In this document: positions 35,197 through 45,470 of the stretch, piece after piece
How positions within the stretch are numbered: position 1 is the first letter of the stretch
How the letters are laid out: every line of letters begins with the position of its first letter
Assembly: GCF_000227135.1 (NCBI RefSeq)
Contig: NC_018245.1
Coordinates: 374,628 to 438,627, forward strand
Length of the DNA stretch: 64,000 nt
Reading direction: 5' to 3'
Origin: Leishmania donovani
Taxonomy: Eukaryota > Euglenozoa > Kinetoplastea > Trypanosomatida > Trypanosomatidae
The notes under the pieces: model-generated
What the model was told of the DNA's origin: nothing
What the model saw: the letters and a program-made list of their open reading frames with translations, nothing else
Database searches by the model: none
Position numbers and translations under genes: made by a program

Positions 35197-36540
35197 ATGC
35201 TTGCATCGTCGTCGTCACCGCGGTACGCGGACGGCGTCGCAGCAACAGAGGTGTCGGGTGCCGTCTCATCGGCCGCGGTGGCCGCGGCGCTGCCCGCATC
35301 GGGTAGTCTCTCCACAAATGCCGTGACGCGCAACTTCTCTGACCTCCACGCCCCGACGTGGTTTGCGCTGCTCTCCGCCAACATTGGGGCTCGCACATTT
35401 CTCTTCCACCCCATACAGCTCGCGATCAGTCGCAAGCGCGTGACGCGCGAAAGCACGCCGCCGACGGTCATCGGCCTTGTGAAGGCGTCCTACCGCGGCG
35501 GTCGCACCTCGGCGTACGGCGCCACGTGCACCAAGGGTCAGTACGACTTTGGCAAGGGCGGCGTCCGAGGATGCTATCGTGGGGTCGGGGCGGCGCTGCT
35601 GTGCAACCTGCTGGGCGAGACCAGCTACCTTTTCACGCTGGAGGCGGTGAAGGAGTACGTGGAGGCCGCCTCGCCCAAGCGCGCGGAGAACGTATTCGCA
35701 GCAAGCAGCTACTCCGCCGCGGTGGGGGCAATGTGCGGCGACCTCGTCGCCCTGCTCCTCGTCAGTCCCCTTGTTATTGTGTGCAACCGACAGATGACGG
35801 CGGGGTACAGTATGGCGTCGACGAACTCGTACACGAACGTGCCGCAGACATTCCGCACGGTTTGGGGACTGTATCAGAAGAAAGAAGTCGCGGCTGGACG
35901 CGTCTGGCCCGGCGAGCGCGTTCGCTGTGGATTGAGTGGTGTGTATCAGGGTCTGAGTGCGGGTCTGCTGCGCATACCATCGAGCGGGTGCTGGTGGGGG
36001 CTTTACACAAAGTCAAAGGAGGCGCTCTACGTCGTTGCTGCACCAAAGCTGGCCGTGTGGGAACAGGAGTACCGGGACGCCGCCGCGGCGGCGTCAGACA
36101 CCAAGTCGGTTCCCCTGTGGCGGCAGAATTGGCTCCTTTCCCCAACGGACAACCCGCTGTTGAACGCGGTGGCGAGTATCATTGCCAGCGTGTGCACGAC
36201 GCTCCTCTTCAACCCCATTGCGGTTATTCAGACTCGTCAGCAAGCCCTTCCGCCGGGGCTTTGGGAGGAGCAGACGATGGTGGCTGCTGGAGGGGGTGGG
36301 GCAACGTCCTCATTGTCGCCAACGGTGCGAAAGCAAACGTGGAAGTCGTCGCTGCCGTTCCGCCGCGTCTACCGCGTCGCCAACGACCTCGCGCGCAAGG
36401 AAGGTGTGCGGGGCTTCTTCAAGGGTTCACTGGCAAACATGTCCGTTGCCGTGCTGGACGGCATCTTCTTCACATTACTGTTCGAGTTCACGAAACTCGG
36501 CAGCGACATGCAGTTCCTCGAGAAGCTTCACACAGACTAA
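35197..36540 (+). CDS. Mitochondrial carrier-fold protein (SLC25-like), divergent
   Basis: The 447-residue protein has the three-repeat layout of mitochondrial carriers. Repeat 1 starts near TWFALLSANIGARTFLFHP (about 54-72), repeat 2 near VGAMCGDLVALLLVSPLVI (about 176-194), and repeat 3 near VASIIASVCTTLLFNPIAV (about 325-343). Paired second helices end in GxxGFFKGS-like motifs (GVRGFFKGSLANMS). In every repeat the signature PxDxxKxRxQ is altered: Pro72-Ile-Gln with Arg79, Pro191-Leu-Val with Arg198, and Pro340-Ile-Ala with Arg347. The first acidic residue and its basic partner are missing each time. This resembles non-transporting or outer-membrane carrier relatives (SLC25A46, Ugo1, MTCH) more than a typical antiporter, but the assignment is inference. 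The N-terminal 50 residues are Ser/Ala-rich. The start is the first ATG after a long ATG-free leader. Confidence 0.78.
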   Translation: MLASSSSPRYADGVAATEVSGAVSSAAVAAALPASGSLSTNAVTRNFSDLHAPTWFALLSANIGARTFLFHPIQLAISRKRVTRESTPPTVIGLVKASYRGGRTSAYGATCTKGQYDFGKGGVRGCYRGVGAALLCNLLGETSYLFTLEAVKEYVEAASPKRAENVFAASSYSAAVGAMCGDLVALLLVSPLVIVCNRQMTAGYSMASTNSYTNVPQTFRTVWGLYQKKEVAAGRVWPGERVRCGLSGVYQGLSAGLLRIPSSGCWWGLYTKSKEALYVVAAPKLAVWEQEYRDAAAAASDTKSVPLWRQNWLLSPTDNPLLNAVASIIASVCTTLLFNPIAVIQTRQQALPPGLWEEQTMVAAGGGGATSSLSPTVRKQTWKSSLPFRRVYRVANDLARKEGVRGFFKGSLANMSVAVLDGIFFTLLFEFTKLGSDMQFLEKLHTD

Positions 36541-37152
36541 TCAGCCAAGGCATCATAGGGCGCAAGCGGCGCGGGGTCCACCACGATGGAAGACGCGGAG
36601 AAGGTGACGGAGGGGGGGGGGGCAGAGAACTCGGCGGAGTACATCTAGCGGATGGTGGCAGTGATGCGAATTCGTGCGTGGGCTTCTCTGTGTGTATACA
36701 TCAAGAGAAGGAAGCTCTCTTGCTGTCTGTTCTGCTGTTGCCGACTCGACATACCGTGTAGCGACGCAGTCCTCCCACCCCCCGCCCTGCCGCCAGCCCC
36801 TCTCCTTATCCCTGTCACCTTCGATTCACCTTCATGGCCATCCCTTATTGTCGCTCCGTATCGACTCTGTCACACGCGCGGGCACGTGCTCAGGTATGCT
36901 TTACACGTATTCATCTGCATTCTTAGAGATGCGTCTGTGCGCGTGGCTTCTAGTTTTCTGTGGTCACTAAGAGCGCCACGCACGCTGTCCGCGACTATGA
37001 CGGCTGAGCGTGTGTGTCGAACGTGCTACCGCGCTACCACAGCTGCTCTGCCCCCTCCCCCCCCCCCACACACACACACTGGCCCTGAGCCTCGCTCTCT
37101 CTCTTTTGGAAGCCCACCTTTTCTTATTTTTTTTCTTCTCGAGGGAGAGCAA

Positions 37153-37170
37153 CAGCAGCAGCAGCAGCAG
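37153..37170 (+). repeat. CAG trinucleotide repeat, six units
   Basis: Six consecutive CAG units lie in non-coding spacer upstream of the LC7 gene. They are not part of a credible reading frame. Confidence 0.9.
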
Positions 37171-37635
37171 GGGCGACGGGGAGGGAGGGGAGGAGGAGGG
37201 CGTAGTAGTACCTCACGTTGTCACCAGGCTCCCGGTGGTTCGTGTCGAGGGAGCACACCGCCCCCCTCCCTCTCTCGCTCCGATACCTTGTCTCCCCCAT
37301 TTTACATCCGTGTGTGTTCGAGTGCAGAAATCAAAGAGAAAGAGAGGCGAGAGGGTAGCCAGAGGCGCCGTGGCTTGTCAGCAGAGGAGAGAGAACTGCT
37401 CACTCCCGCGGCCGAACGATGTCTCGTTGTGTACGTGTGTCGGTGTGTGCAGCGGTACCGCCGTCTTCCCCTCTGTCGTTGCCGCTCGGCACGGCTCTGT
37501 ATGCTTGCAGGGAGTCCTCTTCGCCCACATGCATATGATGATGAGCAAAGTATCGATGACTGCTCGCGGTGACGCGCGGTCCCCAGTGCTTCTATCTACA
37601 TGTGTGCATGCATGGCATGGCTGCAGTGGCGGGTG

Positions 37636-37704
37636 CCTCTTCCCTCTCAACTTTCTCACTCCTTCATCCTTTCACTGTTATTCACGTGCTCTTGCTTACG
37701 GGAG
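37636..37704 (+). promoter_or_regulatory. Polypyrimidine tract and acceptor for the LC7 gene
   Basis: A C/T-rich run is followed by AG at 37703-37704. The next ATG on the strand is the LC7 start at 37849. The predicted 5' UTR is 144 bases. Confidence 0.5.
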
Positions 37705-37848
37705 TGGGAGGGGGCACTGGAGCTGCGACGACGAAGAACGACACGTGACTGATCCCGGCGAAGTGGCACGCGTAGCACAGACCCACACAAACAGAGAAGG
37801 AGTTTCACTCGGCCCGGCGCCCGCAGCGAACGAGAGCAACGGCACAAC

Positions 37849-38187
37849 ATGGCTGCCGCCGGCTCCGGTCCTGATATCGAGGAGCTGGTGAAGCGCATCA
37901 CTTCTCACCGCGGCGTGCGTGGGTTCTTGATCATCAACAATGAAGGCATCGCCATCCGCCATAGCTTCACCGAGGCGTCGCGGGAGCTGGCGGTCCAGTA
38001 TGCGGCGCTTTTCCAACCGCTGGCTATGAGCGCCAAGACAGTGCTGCAGGAGATCGACAGCAACAACGAGCTCCAGCTCATTCGGTTGCGCTCCAAGAAG
38101 GACGAGGTCATTGTGGCACCAGATAACAAGTACATGCTCATCATCATCCAAGATGCTGACATGGACAAGGTAGAGGCTAAGAAGTGA
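37849..38187 (+). CDS. DYNLRB: Dynein light chain, roadblock/LC7 type
   Basis: A 112-residue roadblock/LC7-fold protein, the usual size for dynein light chains of this class. These dimerise and bind the dynein intermediate chain, in Leishmania either in cytoplasmic or intraflagellar-transport dynein or in axonemal outer-arm dynein. Landmarks are the N-terminal helix IEELVKRITSHRGVRGFLI, the strand NNEGIAIRHSF, the helix VQYAALFQPLAMSAKTVLQE, and the paired strands LQLIRLRSKKDEVIVAPDN and YMLIIIQDAD. No insert or break is seen. The first ATG after the acceptor is used. Which dynein it serves cannot be told from sequence. Confidence 0.92.
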   Translation: MAAAGSGPDIEELVKRITSHRGVRGFLIINNEGIAIRHSFTEASRELAVQYAALFQPLAMSAKTVLQEIDSNNELQLIRLRSKKDEVIVAPDNKYMLIIIQDADMDKVEAKK

Positions 38188-39665
38188 GTGCGTGTGTCCG
38201 CACTCCGTGCATGGCGTGCGCACCTCATCTCTCTTTGTCTCTGTGTGTGTGTGTGGAGGGGGGGGGGGGGGTCTGGCTCGTGTTCTGTTGGTCTCTATGA
38301 TGTAAATACGGGAATGTCAAGATGCACGCGCATGGGCATGTGTGCGTGTGTGAAGAACTGGTTGGCGAATGTGTGGTGGGACAAGGAAACGGACGAGTGC
38401 GGAGAAGCGTATGCGTCACTCATAACGGGGAAGGAAGCACTGCTGGTGCGCCTCATCACGGGAAGGCACACCACACGCACATGTGCGCGCTGATTCCGCT
38501 GCTCAGATCGTGTCATGCTCGTCCTCTTTCCGTAGCGCACTTCACTTGATAGCGTACGCATGTCCCACCCCTCTCTCCTCTCTTGGAGCCCCTGCCCCTC
38601 CTAAGCCCTGTTCCATTGCCCTCACCAGGGCATATACAGGAGCGATGAGCTGAGGTTTATGTAGAAGAAGATGTGCATATATGCGTGTATGTGCGTGTAC
38701 AAAGGCAAGGTGGAATGCTATGTCGCCCATTCGCCTCTGCAACCTCCCAACGTACCTACGCGCGTGTATGTGTACGTGTGCAGCAACACAGGCACATGGG
38801 TGCGTGAGGCCCGGGAAGAGGGGTTTGGCGATGCCTTTCAGTGACACCGATGAGAGGTTATTCAGGATGAGCGGCTTACCTCTCGTTGAAAAGGGTGAAC
38901 AGCACAGGCAACTGAAAAGGGGGAGAGTGCGCGATGCCGCTGCCAGAGTGGTGGTGGTTGCACCCCGCAGGCGGCCACTCATCATCATCGATCCGCCATC
39001 TCTCTCTCTCTCTCTTCTCTGCTTGCCAGTGTTTGCGTGCGTGTGTGTTGCTCTCCTCTCTCGTTAGCTGACGGCTGTCTCGCTTTCGGGCACCTCTGCA
39101 CGCCCGCCTTGGTGTGTGCGGCCTCACGCCCGTCTCCGATTCCGCCCTCCTCTTCTCTCTTCTCAGCTCACCCACACACACACACACACACACACATTCA
39201 CATTCGTCTTCCAAAGCCACTCGTTGGAAGACACAAACAACAAGCGCGGCGAGCGCGGGAAAGACAACGGAGCGCGGTTGTGTATATGACTGGTCTGTCC
39301 GTGCCTCCGAAATAAGCACACGCACACGCGCGCGCTCTCTCCCATTAGTCTCACATAGATCAACGTAGAGCTTTCATCCCTTCCTCCTTCTCCTTTTTGT
39401 CGGTGTTGTCCTTCGTTTTCCTCCACTGCCTTCTTCCCTCTCCTCTCCTTCTTAGAGCTCGCTCGAGTACGTTTGTCCGCCATCATCACCACCGTCAGAG
39501 CCAGCGGATACGTTGCCCCTCCCCTCTCCCCGGTACGCGCCACTACTCTTGCTGCAGCCTCATTCTCGTCTCTCTCTCTCTCTTTACTCCTTTCCTCACC
39601 CTCCAGCCTGAGCTCCGAGCGCGCATGCGTAGGAAGTCAGTAAGGTACGACCACACCACACGATC
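38188..39665 (+). other. Intergenic spacer after the LC7 gene
   Basis: No supported gene. A GT run is followed by a 14-G homopolymer (38258-38271). A CA run lies at 39173-39196, and pyrimidine tracts at 39366-39460 and 39566-39604 end in AG 39605-39606. An out-of-frame ATG at 39625 follows that AG. The stretch at about 38831-38985 stays open on + (MPFSDTDERLFRMSGLP and following), but codon bias is weak and I do not call it. Confidence 0.5.
38258..38271 (+). repeat. 14-base G homopolymer after a GT run
   Basis: Fourteen consecutive G follow a TG dinucleotide run in the 3' UTR of the LC7 gene. Such a run may form a quadruplex with flanking G tracts, and it is prone to sequencing error in length. 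Confidence 0.9.
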
Positions 39666-42600
39666 ATGCGAGCTCCCATCGTACAGCTGGAGGACTACCG
39701 ACTCATGGAGCCCTCGCCGTCGCCACCCGCGGTGGCGCGGATCCCTCTCCCGGGCTCTCACGTCAGCGATAGTCAAGCGAGCCACGGCATTCGCTCGGAT
39801 GATCTGTTGTGGTCATCCAGCGCCGCGCGGTCCTCTCCGTCATTGTCCGAACCGCGAAACAGCACGAAGCGCACGCAGAGCCGCGGCGAAACCTTTGATC
39901 TCGTTGACACCGAGGCCGATATTCCGTCTCTATCACAGCCCCGCGTGCCGCGCAGTGTGTCGCACAGCCAGGGCTCCAGCCAGCGCCGCCCCAGAGGTGC
40001 CATCAATGTGGAGCGCTCTGGCTCTGCGTGCGCGACTGCGGGCGCTGTGGAGCCCTTGGCGACGCGCTCGGTGAATGCGCTACCAACGTCCTCTCGCAGT
40101 AACCGACGCCCTGGCTTACTTGCAGCCGTTCCTGCGCCTCTCTTCACGTGGGAGGAGGGTGACAACGAAGGCCGCGCCAGCGACGTGACAGCAGAAGAAG
40201 AGGACGAGAAGCAGTGTCTCACTCAGCCAGGGGCGCCGCGGTGGCCCTCATCCTGGAGCCAGCAGCAGAATCAGATGGGCGGGAGTAGAGGCAGCGGCAG
40301 CAGCACATCGCAGCAACGACGATCATCGGTGCTTGGACCCGACCCGCGCGACTGCATCGACTTGTACGACGACGACGTTGCGGAAGAGGCCCGTGAGAGC
40401 CCGCTGCCCTATGACCAGCAGAAGCAGGCGATGCATGCCCTGGCCTGCGACCTCGCTGCCCTCGTGAACGCCGGCACTGTAGACCGGTGCCGCAGCGACA
40501 GCCGCGGGCAAGTAGACCTGATCGGCAACGATGTTGCTGACCAAGTCACAAAGAACACAGTCGACGCATGCGACCGCGTTGAGTCGGCACGCAGCGCTGG
40601 CCACAGCAATGACGCTGGCGACGACGTCAACGCGAGCTACGAGTTTGAGCAGGAGTACTTCTACTGCCCTACCACCCCGCCTGAGACGGTGGGCCCCGGT
40701 GAAAGTGGTGAAAGGGCCGCGAGTGTGCTGCGCGGGGCAGAGACACCGAGGCGCGCCGTATCTGACTCGTCCTCGTCCTCCTCCACCCCGCGGTGGGTGC
40801 TGTCTCTCGCCGAAGAAACCCCGTTCACCCCCTTCGTCCTCTCAGCCACCGGCGTGGCGACGGCGCCGACGCCGTTCCTTCACGTGAGTCCAGCAATAAG
40901 GGCAACAGCAACGGCGGTTGCTGTGGCAACAGAGGAGCAACTGAGGCAAGGGCACCTCGGGACAAGCACCGGAGCGCAGCAGCAGATGAGGATGCCAACA
41001 CAGCGTCTATCAGTCCACAAGCTAGTGGCAGCGATACTCTCCTCTACGTGCACCGGAACTGCATCGGGCACCGCAGCACCAGTACTAGCAGCGGCACCCA
41101 CACCAATGGCCAGCGCCGCCGACGAGGCGGAGGACGTATCAGAGAGACGGCCGGAGGAGCCCCTCCCTCGCCGACCACCTGGCTGCGACGAGGGGATGCT
41201 GGTGGAGCGGGAGCGGCTGCGCCAACGCGTACGAGACACACAAGCTAGGCTCACGCATGTCGATCAACTCATGGCCCGCTTCGACGTTGTCGTGGCAGCA
41301 CGTCAAGCGGAATTGGAGAAGCTCCGCGAGAAGCAGGCGGTGATGGCGCAACAGGCTGATAGTTACAAGTCACGAGCGGCCACTGCCACCAGAGAGGTGC
41401 GTCGTTTGCGCGAGCGGCAGCACGGCCAGGACGAGGTGCGCCTGCTGTGCAACATGATGGCGGATAAAAAGAATCGCCTGCACGTCGCGCAGAGCCAACT
41501 CTCGCGGCTCCAAAACCTGTGGAAGCAGCTACAGCTGTTGCACACCGCGACAGCAGGGACGACAGCGGGTGACGCGGAAGAAGGCGCTGACCATGTACGG
41601 AGCGCAAGAGCCGATGGCGCTACAGATGGCGGCAGCGCAGAGGACCCACGAGAAAAGGAGAGGACACCGTCGTCCCCAGCCAGCTCCGTCGCCTCCCTCG
41701 ACACGTGCAATGACATCAGCGACTTTCTCGAGGAACTGCTCGGCGAGGTCGAAGACCTCGCAAAGGTGTGCATTCAGCTGCCTTCCGCCCCACCAGCAGC
41801 GGCGTTGTCGAGCTGCAACAGCATGCGCCGCCTAACGATCAAGCATCCCAGTGGCGCTGCAGATCAAGGGCTGCAGCGCGCCCAACCATCACAGTCCCGA
41901 CCCACCTACACCACGCTGAACCGCCGCCTCAACAACGGAAACAACGGCTTCTTCAGTTTCTTTGGCGGGGCCACGGAGGCACATCTGGACTCGAAACCAC
42001 TCTCGACGTTCTTGGCCAATCTCGATCGCCTCGCGCGAACGTCGTGGGAGCGGGAAGAGGAGCTGCAGCTACGCGCGCGGGAGCTGGCAACCGAAGAGGA
42101 AGAGGATTCTCTCAAAGCCCGTCTTGCCCTCGAGTACGGCGTCAAGCTCCAGCAGCCTCAGCTTCCGCAACACCTGAGCGGCAGCAGTGGCAGCGCCGGC
42201 GAGAAAATGGGCGCGCTGTCCCCCTTGTCGCCGGTTGCGCTGTCGTCGGAGAGGGAGGAGGAGCACCTCAGCAACGGAAGGGCGAACGGGACACCGGCCC
42301 TCACGTCTCCAATCGGCCGGCTCACTCCGCCAAACGACGCCGTCGCGGCGTCCACGGACCGTGCGACGCGTCAGATTTCCCTTTCCTCACCGGAGCACGG
42401 CCGGCGCAGCCGCGGCAGCAGCGTCGGCCCCCGCACGCCAAACGGCATCGTCCCCCTCCCCTCCTCCGCCGCCTCTTCGCTTTCGCACCACCGCGTGACC
42501 CCAGCACCGTTTCTGCTGCCGACGCTGGTGTATGCCTACCCCCGCGTGGCAGCTGTGAGTCAGCACCTTGACGCTGAGCAACAGCAGATCCAAGCAGACT

Positions 42601-44285
42601 ACGCCGCCGCCATCGAGGCAGAGCGGCAGGGCAGACGACAACTCACCATGCAGCTGAATGACACCTACCGGCAGCACGTAGCCCCGGTGCTGCGTCGCGC
42701 CATCGATGCCTTGCGGCGACATCAGGCGTCGCTTGCGAGGCAGCTCGCCGAGCTCGGGGTCAAGGCTGTCACCATTCAGTGGGAAGAGGAGGAGCCGGAG
42801 GAGTTCAACGACGCCGCACTGCTGCGCGCGATAGACAGTGCCACGGCGGCTGGCCAGAAGCCACTGTGGGGAATTCAGTGGCGCCGCGCCACAAGTGGTC
42901 GCAGCCGCAGCCGCGCCAGTGCGAAAGTATCAACACGCGAAAAGGAGGAGGACAGCTACGGCGATGCCCCAGACAGCCAGTGCACATCGCTAGCGCGGTC
43001 GGAGTACGGTGGGCTGCGGAGTGGGGCAGCTGCGACACCGCCGCCATGCCGCATATATCGACGTACACTAAGAATCACGTGCGCTGCAACGTGCAAGCGA
43101 GGCAACATAGGAAGAGAAGAAGCAGCAGCGATACCTGTGACATCGCCGCCGCTGTCGGGCCGACACCCTCGCCAGACCACCATGCGTCAACGCCCCAGCA
43201 GCACGAGGCCAAGCACGGGTCACGGCTGCCTAAGCGCGTGGTCGGCGTGCAAGCGTCCCTCATCGGCCTCCTGCCCTTCCGAGACGCCTGCAGAGCCGAA
43301 CATCACGACGCCCTTGGCCGAATCGCTGACGGGAACCTCGTCCAAGGCGTGCGCCGCGCTGCAGCTCTGCACGCATTCCCCCACCAAAGCGCTCCATCCT
43401 GGCCGCAGAAACGCCCACACCGCGGCGGGAGAGACAGAGGGTTGCGCCAGAGCTGCGGCGGTCAGCACCGCCATCGCGCATGCAGGTGTGACGGTATCGC
43501 CGCGGCGGGCCCCTGTCAGAACTGCCGTCACACCCATCGCCACGTCATCGTTCCGGCGAAGTGGCGGCACACCCCGTGCCTCTGGCGCAACCGCCGAATC
43601 GGCGATGACGCGAGCTTCCACTGCAGTTGGAAGTGGGCGGAACAGCAGAGGCTGCGCCAGCGCAGTGATGCCGCCATCACCGCGTCAGAGCTGCAGGTGT
43701 GCCGCCTCACCAACCTTCTCGGCAACGAGTCGGCAGCACCGTTGCAGCGGCGGCCCCAGGCCTCGTGCTGTGTCGGCGCAAGTCGGTCGATCCGCAGCGC
43801 CCTGCTCTTCCCCGCAGCACCCTGTTGTAGAAGACGTCCGCGAGTTGGCAGCGGCGGCCGACAGCGCATTTTCTGCCTCGACGCGCGTGAACATGTCGAC
43901 CTTAATGACGGCCAATGTCTGGAGCCCCTTCCAGCGCACTGGCCAAGCCCTCGCTGACGGTGCTGTTCGCGTGGCTCTCACCTTCACAGGTGAAGAGGCG
44001 CGCCGCCGCCAAGCAGCCCAAGCGCGGCAGGAGGCGCATCAGCGGAAGTTCTGGGAGCTTCGCGAGGAGCTTGCTCGCATTGAAGAAGACACCTTTCAGC
44101 TTCGCACTCGCTGGACAGAGTTGCAGAGCACTCGGCAGAGCATCGAAACGGAGCATCGCACCAAACTCGCGGAGGCGGAAGCGAAGATGAAGAAGTTCCG
44201 CACCTTCTACGAATCACTCCGACGGGAAAACAAGGAGTGGCAGAGCATCCGCGACGAACTGGAGCGGGTGATCCGCGGCGAATAG
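39666..44285 (+). CDS. Large coiled-coil protein, function unknown
   Basis: Not recognised. The 1539-residue product starts MRAPIVQLEDYRL and is Ser/Asp/Glu-rich and disordered for about 480 residues, with repeated acidic patches such as DLYDDDVAEEARE. Coiled-coil or long-helix segments follow at about 510-630 (RLRQRVRDTQARLTHVDQLM and after), about 785-840, and about 955-1045 (QIQADYAAAIEAERQGRRQL and after). A final coil lies at about 1440-1539 (FWELREELARIEEDTFQLRT, then MKKFRTFYESLRRENKEW). Residues about 1105-1400 are Ser/Thr/Ala/Cys-rich and look like a fast-evolving linker. The frame is nevertheless open throughout. The layout suits a cytoskeletal or basal-body/flagellar scaffold, but nothing in the sequence proves it. 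An out-of-frame ATG at 39625 just upstream leaves the exact 5' end uncertain. Confidence 0.7.
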   Translation: MRAPIVQLEDYRLMEPSPSPPAVARIPLPGSHVSDSQASHGIRSDDLLWSSSAARSSPSLSEPRNSTKRTQSRGETFDLVDTEADIPSLSQPRVPRSVSHSQGSSQRRPRGAINVERSGSACATAGAVEPLATRSVNALPTSSRSNRRPGLLAAVPAPLFTWEEGDNEGRASDVTAEEEDEKQCLTQPGAPRWPSSWSQQQNQMGGSRGSGSSTSQQRRSSVLGPDPRDCIDLYDDDVAEEARESPLPYDQQKQAMHALACDLAALVNAGTVDRCRSDSRGQVDLIGNDVADQVTKNTVDACDRVESARSAGHSNDAGDDVNASYEFEQEYFYCPTTPPETVGPGESGERAASVLRGAETPRRAVSDSSSSSSTPRWVLSLAEETPFTPFVLSATGVATAPTPFLHVSPAIRATATAVAVATEEQLRQGHLGTSTGAQQQMRMPTQRLSVHKLVAAILSSTCTGTASGTAAPVLAAAPTPMASAADEAEDVSERRPEEPLPRRPPGCDEGMLVERERLRQRVRDTQARLTHVDQLMARFDVVVAARQAELEKLREKQAVMAQQADSYKSRAATATREVRRLRERQHGQDEVRLLCNMMADKKNRLHVAQSQLSRLQNLWKQLQLLHTATAGTTAGDAEEGADHVRSARADGATDGGSAEDPREKERTPSSPASSVASLDTCNDISDFLEELLGEVEDLAKVCIQLPSAPPAAALSSCNSMRRLTIKHPSGAADQGLQRAQPSQSRPTYTTLNRRLNNGNNGFFSFFGGATEAHLDSKPLSTFLANLDRLARTSWEREEELQLRARELATEEEEDSLKARLALEYGVKLQQPQLPQHLSGSSGSAGEKMGALSPLSPVALSSEREEEHLSNGRANGTPALTSPIGRLTPPNDAVAASTDRATRQISLSSPEHGRRSRGSSVGPRTPNGIVPLPSSAASSLSHHRVTPAPFLLPTLVYAYPRVAAVSQHLDAEQQQIQADYAAAIEAERQGRRQLTMQLNDTYRQHVAPVLRRAIDALRRHQASLARQLAELGVKAVTIQWEEEEPEEFNDAALLRAIDSATAAGQKPLWGIQWRRATSGRSRSRASAKVSTREKEEDSYGDAPDSQCTSLARSEYGGLRSGAAATPPPCRIYRRTLRITCAATCKRGNIGREEAAAIPVTSPPLSGRHPRQTTMRQRPSSTRPSTGHGCLSAWSACKRPSSASCPSETPAEPNITTPLAESLTGTSSKACAALQLCTHSPTKALHPGRRNAHTAAGETEGCARAAAVSTAIAHAGVTVSPRRAPVRTAVTPIATSSFRRSGGTPRASGATAESAMTRASTAVGSGRNSRGCASAVMPPSPRQSCRCAASPTFSATSRQHRCSGGPRPRAVSAQVGRSAAPCSSPQHPVVEDVRELAAAADSAFSASTRVNMSTLMTANVWSPFQRTGQALADGAVRVALTFTGEEARRRQAAQARQEAHQRKFWELREELARIEEDTFQLRTRWTELQSTRQSIETEHRTKLAEAEAKMKKFRTFYESLRRENKEWQSIRDELERVIRGE

Positions 44286-45470
44286 GGTCTCTGAATGACA
44301 AGGGCAAGGTGCGTAGGAGGGAACGGCACAATGACAGGCGGTGCCGCTGCCTGTCGGGGTGCCGTCGTTGTTGGATGATGGCTTCATGTCTCTCTGCATG
44401 TGCGCATTTTGTTTAGAGGTGCTGTCGAATCGATACACGGAGGAGAGGAGGAAGAGGGGGAGAGAGATCAGGGAAGGCAGCGTTGGCAGCCGTGCCGCGT
44501 CCGCTCCGTCCACCACCATCGTCCCGCCTTTTTCTTTTTGGCCTCCTCCCGGCATGAAGGCCGTCGCTGTCGGTATATCGTTGTCGTTGTTGTTGCTGGC
44601 GTTGATGCCGGTGTTATCGATTCTTTCTGTGCGCGTCTCCCTCTCTCTTTCCCGCTTTACCACCGTATACTTTTCCCACTGCGGCTAGATGCAAGCAACG
44701 TTCTTCTTCTGTCTTCCCCCCCCGTGTGCCCTCCGTGTCCATCGGTGCCCTTTCGCTCGCTCGCCCGCTTGCGGGTGGAGACGGGGGAAGGAGAGGGGAG
44801 CGTCCATCGTCCTGTCACGCTACTCGGCAGATGTAAGCGGAAAGAAAGGAAAAGAATCATAAGGTTTACGCGTGCCCCAGTGCAAGGCGGTAAAGCGTGC
44901 CATCCAGCCGCTGATGCAGCCTGGACGGAAGTTGCGGCATATACCACGCTGCTCAAGAGGAAACCAAGCAGATCCATCTGCGCCTGTCTGTACACGCGGT
45001 GTCGCACTTTTCGCGGCTGCTAAGGTGTGTCTCGGGTCCTGGTGTGCGGAGAGGGGGGGGTGGGGGGCAACGAAAGGAAAGGATGATGAAGCGCTGACCG
45101 AAGCCGAGTGCACCTCTCTCTTCCGCCTCGCCCTCTCACTCTATGTCCGTCTTGCCTCAGCATCCGTCATGCATGTCATATGCGCCTCTCGCTGGGCACC
45201 ACCTTCAACTTCCTCCCCCTCTTCCTCCTTCGCTGAGACTTCTGTTGCATGTGATCGTCGTGCAGCTGTTGAGCCGCTGACTTGTCGTCTCGCCACCGCA
45301 GACCCCCGGCCTCACTCAGCCAAAGAACTGAAAAGAAAAAAGAGAGAGCACAGATATCAACGGCTTGCTTACGTCCACGCCCACACGTCTCTACTCGAGC
45401 CTCTTCCTCTCATTGCCTTGTGTCACAAGCGCACAGCAACCAACTGCACGAAACATCTTCTTGAAGAGCC
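44286..45470 (+). other. Intergenic spacer before the small membrane protein
   Basis: No supported gene. A GTT-rich patch lies at 44578-44602, a G-run at about 45051-45066, and pyrimidine-rich sequence at 45195-45232 and 45400-45420. AG at 45428-45429 is the likely acceptor, 41 bases before the next ATG. Confidence 0.55.

Larger units (their letters stand above)
36541..37848 (+). other. Intergenic spacer with CAG, G and C simple repeats
   Basis: No supported gene. A G-run lies at about 36611-36622, a C-run near 37057-37068, a T-run near 37129-37134 and six CAG triplets at 37153-37170. A pyrimidine tract at 37636-37680 leads to AG 37703-37704. From there to ATG 37849 there is no other ATG. 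Confidence 0.55.

Noticed and set aside
35358..36761. 467-codon + strand frame overlapping the carrier gene
   Set aside because: It is a shifted frame of the carrier coding region, Arg/Gly-rich with no carrier signature. The carrier frame has membrane helices and family repeats.
38831..39067. Open frame starting MPFSDTDERLF in the LC7 spacer
   Set aside because: Protein-like for some 50 codons but without GC-rich third positions, then runs into CT repeats. No acceptor-ATG arrangement supports it.
42779..43957. 392-codon + strand frame inside the large coiled-coil gene
   Set aside because: I considered whether the low-complexity part of the 39666 gene was really read in this frame. The main frame stays open across the whole 4.6 kb and re-enters a clear coiled coil, so no frameshift is needed.
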